Position numbers and translations under genes: made by a program
Shown: positions 5,242-8,091 of the stretch, piece after piece
How the letters are laid out: each line of letters begins with the position of its first letter
How positions within the stretch are numbered: position 1 is the stretch's first letter
Assembly: GCA_020432595.1 (NCBI GenBank)
Contig: JAGQGA010000227.1
Span: forward strand, 1-8,091
Direction of reading: 5' to 3'
DNA from: Anaerolineales bacterium
GTDB taxonomy: Bacteria > Chloroflexota > Anaerolineae > Promineifilales > Promineifilaceae
Length of the DNA stretch: 8,091 bases
The notes under the pieces: generated by a model
Databases searched by the model: none
What the model was told of the DNA's origin: nothing
Seen by the model: the letters and a program-made list of their open reading frames with translations, nothing else

Positions 5242-7848
5242 ATGGCTGAACTCCTCCTGCAAACCAAGCTATTTGCCCCCCCAAAACGGTCGTCCCTCGT
5301 CTCCCGCCCTCACCTCATCGCCAAACTCAATCAAGGGCTACAGCAGGGCAGTAAATTGACCCTCATCTCCGCCCCTGCTGGTTTTGGCAAAACGACGCTG
5401 GTGAGAGAATGGCTTGATGTGGCGGAACGGCCGTTTGCCTGGCTCTCCCTCGACGAAAAAGACGCAGACCAAACCCGCTTTTGGACTTACTTCTTAGCTG
5501 CCCTACAGACAATATCGGCCGATATTGGAGCCAAGCTGCTTCCCTTCCTCCAATCCCCCCAAGTGCTCATTGAACCATTTCTAACAGCCCTGGTCAATGA
5601 GATTGTCCTCCTGCCTATGCCATTTGTGCTGGTTCTGGATGATTATCACGTTTTGGATTCTCAGCCAGTAGATGAGATGCTGGCCTTTCTTTTGACGAAT
5701 CTGCCGCCCCAAATGCACCTCGTCATCACTACCCGTGAAGACCCAAACTTGCCCTTGGCACGATGGCGGGCGCGGCGACAGTTGAGCGAGCTGCGGGCGA
5801 ATGATTTGCGGTTTACTTTGCAGGAAACGGCCGTTTTCCTCCAACAAATCATGAATCTCAACCTCTCCGAAGCACAAATTGCCACTCTGGAAGCTCGCAC
5901 CGAAGGCTGGATAGCCGGCCTGCAATTGGCAGCTCTGTCCATGCAAGGGCAAACAGATACCGACCAATTCATCCACGCCTTTCGCGGTAGTCATCGTTTT
6001 GTCTTGGATTATCTGGTTGAAGAAGTCCTGCAGTTGCAGCCAGAGAATGTACAAAAATTTTTGTTGCATACCTCTATCCTTGACCGCTTATGCGGTTCAC
6101 TTTGTGATGCCTTGATGGGTTCCGCCGATGGGCAACAAGCCCTCGAATACCTCGAACATGCCAATCTTTTCCTCATTCCATTAGACAACGAGCGGCATTG
6201 GTATCGCTATCATCATCTCTTTGCCGAACTACTACGGCAGCGCTTGGCACAACTAGGCCAGAACGAGATAAACAGCTTACACATCCGAGCCAGCGAATGG
6301 TTTGAAACCAATGGCCTGGAACTGGAAGCCTTTCATCACGCAACGGCCGCTCATGATGTTGAGCGTGCGGTGCGTCTGATAGAGGGTGAAGGCTTGCCCC
6401 TTTACTTTCGGGGCGAGGTGGTTTCTGTGCAGCACTGGCTTGACTCCTTGCCAGAGGCCGAATTTAAGGTTAGACCATCCTTATGGGTGACATATGCCTC
6501 CGTGTTGACCTTGACCGGACGACTGCACGATACCATCGAGGAAATCTTACAGGCGGCGGAGACGGCTTTGCCAAGCACAGCCCATGATGTGCAAACAAAC
6601 GATTTGCTCGGTCAAATTGCAGCCATACGTGCCATGTTGGGTGTTCCCAAAAATCAGGTAGAAACCATCATCACCCAGTCGCGCCGCGCCCTAGACCTGT
6701 TGCACCCTGACAACACGCCGATGCGGACAACCACAACCTGGACGCTGGGTTATGCCTATCAGGTGCAGGGGAATCGGGCGGCGGCCAGCCAGGCTTATGC
6801 CGAAACCATCGTCCACAGTCAGAAGTCCAGCAATATCATGACTGAAATAGCAGCAACGACTTGTCTGGGTCAAATTCAGGAAACAGAAAACAAGACCCAT
6901 CAGGCTGCGGAATCTTTCCAGCGCATCTTGCAAATCGTTGGCGACCCGCCGTGGCCGGCAGCATGCGAAGCGTTTGTGGGGCTGGCTCGCATCCATTATC
7001 AATGGAATGATTTGGCCGCTGCGGAACGGTATGGGCAGCAAGGGTTCGTATTGGCGCGGCAGTTGGAGAATGTGGATACGCCTGCGGCCTGTGGCATTCT
7101 GCTGGCTCGCGTAAAACTGGCACAAGGGGATGTAGCGGGGGCATTGGCAACATTAGCCGAAGCAGATCGGTTTGTGCAGCAGTATCACTTTGACCATTGG
7201 TTGGAGTCAATAACGGCCGTTCGCATCCAACTCCTCCTCCACCAAAACAACCTGACCGCCGCCGCACAACTGGCACAAACACATCAATTCCCCATCAGCC
7301 AAGCCCGTGTTTATCTGGCTCAGGGCAAGCCAGACGCGGCACTGACGGCCTTAGAGCCTGTGCATCAACAAGCCCAAGCCCAAAGCTGGGTGGATAAGCA
7401 GCTCGAAGTTGCAGTGTTACAAGCCTTAGCCTACCAAGACCAGGGCGACATCACCCAAGCTGTGCAGGCATTGAGTGAAGCGTTGTCATTAGCCACCCCG
7501 GGCGGTTTTGTCCGCATCTTTGTGGATGAAGGTGTGGCGATGGCGGCGTTGCTGCGTGAGGTTGGCAAACAAGGGCTTTTTCCAACCTACGTTCAGCAAT
7601 TGTTGGCTGCTTTTGATGGGGGTGAGGGGCAAACGGCCGTTTCCCAACCCCTGCCCGATCCCCTGTCGGAGCGTGAGCTAGAAGTCCTCAAACTGCTGGC
7701 AACCGACATGAGCGGCCCAGAAATCGCCCGTCACCTGATGGTGTCCCTTAATACCATGCGTACCCATACCAAGAGCATTTATAGCAAGCTGGGTGTGGGT
7801 AGTCGGCGAACGGCCGTTCGCCGCGCTGAAGAACTCCAGTTGCTATAG
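5242..7848 (+). CDS. MalT-like LuxR-family transcriptional regulator (STAND ATPase-TPR-HTH)
   Basis: A complete 868-residue LuxR-type regulator of the LAL/MalT class (E. coli MalT has 901). It opens with MAELLLQTKLFAPP, the usual N-terminus of these proteins. The NTPase has Walker A APAGFGKTT (44-52), Walker B VLVLDDYH (129-136) and a sensor-like VITTRED. A winged-helix region, then a long array of TPR-like helices (about 400-800) forms the probable sensor for an effector or partner protein. Residues 806-868 are a LuxR/GerE HTH (LSERELEVLKLLATDMSGPE, then MRTHTKSIYSKLGV) that binds DNA. ATP and inducer binding should drive oligomerisation and activation of target genes. An alternative ATG at 5155 has GAGGGGG ten bases upstream and would add 29 residues, but these do not resemble the family and include the promoter, so 5242 is preferred. 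A small gene follows 123 bp downstream. The inducer is unknown. Confidence 0.93.
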   Translation: MAELLLQTKLFAPPKRSSLVSRPHLIAKLNQGLQQGSKLTLISAPAGFGKTTLVREWLDVAERPFAWLSLDEKDADQTRFWTYFLAALQTISADIGAKLLPFLQSPQVLIEPFLTALVNEIVLLPMPFVLVLDDYHVLDSQPVDEMLAFLLTNLPPQMHLVITTREDPNLPLARWRARRQLSELRANDLRFTLQETAVFLQQIMNLNLSEAQIATLEARTEGWIAGLQLAALSMQGQTDTDQFIHAFRGSHRFVLDYLVEEVLQLQPENVQKFLLHTSILDRLCGSLCDALMGSADGQQALEYLEHANLFLIPLDNERHWYRYHHLFAELLRQRLAQLGQNEINSLHIRASEWFETNGLELEAFHHATAAHDVERAVRLIEGEGLPLYFRGEVVSVQHWLDSLPEAEFKVRPSLWVTYASVLTLTGRLHDTIEEILQAAETALPSTAHDVQTNDLLGQIAAIRAMLGVPKNQVETIITQSRRALDLLHPDNTPMRTTTTWTLGYAYQVQGNRAAASQAYAETIVHSQKSSNIMTEIAATTCLGQIQETENKTHQAAESFQRILQIVGDPPWPAACEAFVGLARIHYQWNDLAAAERYGQQGFVLARQLENVDTPAACGILLARVKLAQGDVAGALATLAEADRFVQQYHFDHWLESITAVRIQLLLHQNNLTAAAQLAQTHQFPISQARVYLAQGKPDAALTALEPVHQQAQAQSWVDKQLEVAVLQALAYQDQGDITQAVQALSEALSLATPGGFVRIFVDEGVAMAALLREVGKQGLFPTYVQQLLAAFDGGEGQTAVSQPLPDPLSERELEVLKLLATDMSGPEIARHLMVSLNTMRTHTKSIYSKLGVGSRRTAVRRAEELQLL
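5426..5435. repeat. AACGGCCGTT copy in the LuxR gene
   Basis: Exact copy, read as Glu-Arg-Pro-Phe in AERPFAWLSL shortly after Walker A, a different frame from the other copies in this gene. Confidence 0.95.
5510..5527. repeat. 18-bp perfect palindrome inside the LuxR gene
   Basis: CAATATCGGCCGATATTG is perfectly self-complementary, nine bases each side, and is centred on the same CGGCCG core as the dispersed palindrome, though its flanks differ. It lies in codons for the N-terminal ATPase domain, about 270 bp after the inferred transcription start. Confidence 0.75.
5826..5835. repeat. AACGGCCGTT copy in the LuxR gene
   Basis: Exact copy, read as Thr-Ala-Val in QETAVFLQQ at the end of the ATPase region. 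Confidence 0.95.
7212..7221. repeat. AACGGCCGTT copy in the LuxR gene
   Basis: Exact copy, read as Thr-Ala-Val in the TPR-like region. Confidence 0.95.
7632..7641. repeat. AACGGCCGTT copy in the LuxR gene
   Basis: Exact copy, read as Thr-Ala-Val in the flexible linker just before the HTH domain, a place with little expected protein constraint. Confidence 0.95.
7809..7818. repeat. AACGGCCGTT copy in the LuxR HTH codons
   Basis: Exact copy, read as Thr-Ala-Val in RRTAVRRAEEL, the last helix of the HTH domain. Confidence 0.95.
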
Positions 7849-7888
7849 CCAATCTCACAAACAAATCAACCAATAAATCACCACCCCA

Positions 7889-7906
7889 ATCACCACATTT
7901 GGTGAT
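7889..7906. repeat. Small inverted repeat after the LuxR gene
   Basis: ATCACC (7889-7894) and GGTGAT (7901-7906) pair around a 6-nt loop in the gap between the LuxR gene and the next gene. No T-tract follows, so termination is doubtful. No clear promoter was found in this gap, so the two genes may be co-transcribed. Confidence 0.3.
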
Positions 7907-7971
7907 GACCACTCACCACATTCATCAGTATCCTTTAGCCAGTGAATAACAAGGCACTGACGAGGCACAAG

Positions 7972-8091
7972 ATGAATGACACACACACCCTCACTGAAAA
8001 CCAGGGCAAAGCAAAACGATATGAAATCCGGCTCAAAGGCCATTTAGATAGCCGCTGGGCAGAGTGGTTTGATGGCTTGACCATCACCTTA
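7972..8091 (+). CDS. Small conserved protein downstream of the LuxR regulator, 3'-truncated
   Basis: Forty codons are visible from ATG 7972, with GAGG (7962-7965) six bases upstream as a ribosome binding site. The frame is open to the window end. After a polar N-terminus the product reads RYEIRLKGHLDSRWAEWFDG and then LTITL. I recognise this as a small protein type that often follows MalT-like LuxR genes in Chloroflexota and some other environmental bacteria. From memory, complete members are about 80-90 residues and usually called hypothetical. The biochemical role is unknown. Its position suggests that it may be a target or partner of the regulator. The gene is clear; the family memory is moderately certain and the function unassigned. 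Confidence 0.75.
   Translation, partial: MNDTHTLTENQGKAKRYEIRLKGHLDSRWAEWFDGLTITL

Noticed and set aside
7855..8043. Small minus-strand open frame at the window end
   Set aside because: It runs antisense across the start of the plus-strand gene at 7972, which has a good ribosome binding site and a recognisable product.

Overview
The window looks like a piece of a Chloroflexota genome, most likely an Anaerolineae-type lineage. Three things point there: a MalT-type LuxR regulator opening with MAELLLQTKLFAPP, followed by a small gene with a YEIRLKGHLDSRWAEWFDGL start; a two-gene SPFH operon with a TPR protein; and apparently leaderless promoters. The lineage call rests on recalled family resemblance, because no database search was possible. 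Base composition is moderately GC-rich.

Layout. (1) Positions 2-718, plus strand: the 3' part of a phosphodiester glycosidase (NAGPA-type) gene, cut by the window edge. (2) 719-814: a convergent gap holding a 13-bp inverted repeat built from TGGTGCG units. (3) 4502 down to 815, minus strand: a three-gene operon of SPFH/band-7 membrane protein A, SPFH protein B (4-bp ATGA overlap) and a TPR protein (23-bp overlap) whose C-terminus resembles a catalytically dead S24/LexA fold. The last gene appears frameshifted at a T5/TGA site, and its final 59 residues lie in another frame. (4) 4502-4572: overlapping divergent promoters for the operon and a tRNA-Val(GAC) gene at 4572-4645, which is followed by a strong intrinsic terminator. 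(5) 4677-5241: a long intergenic region with no convincing gene but several palindromes. (6) 5242-7848, plus strand: a complete MalT-like STAND ATPase/TPR/LuxR-HTH regulator, apparently transcribed leaderless. (7) 7972-8091: the start of a small gene running off the window.

The most striking feature is a dispersed palindrome, AACGGCCGTT. It occurs exactly 15 times in 8.1 kb (chance expectation well below one), in all three codon frames, in genes of both orientations and between genes. This resembles the HIP1 palindrome of cyanobacteria and implies selection or biased copying at the DNA level rather than protein constraint.

Functionally, the two SPFH proteins probably form a membrane-bound hetero-oligomeric ring or cage, by analogy with HflK/HflC, and the TPR/S24-like protein is a likely cytoplasmic partner. 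The LuxR regulator and the small downstream gene look like a separate signalling unit. Its inducer and targets cannot be read from the sequence.
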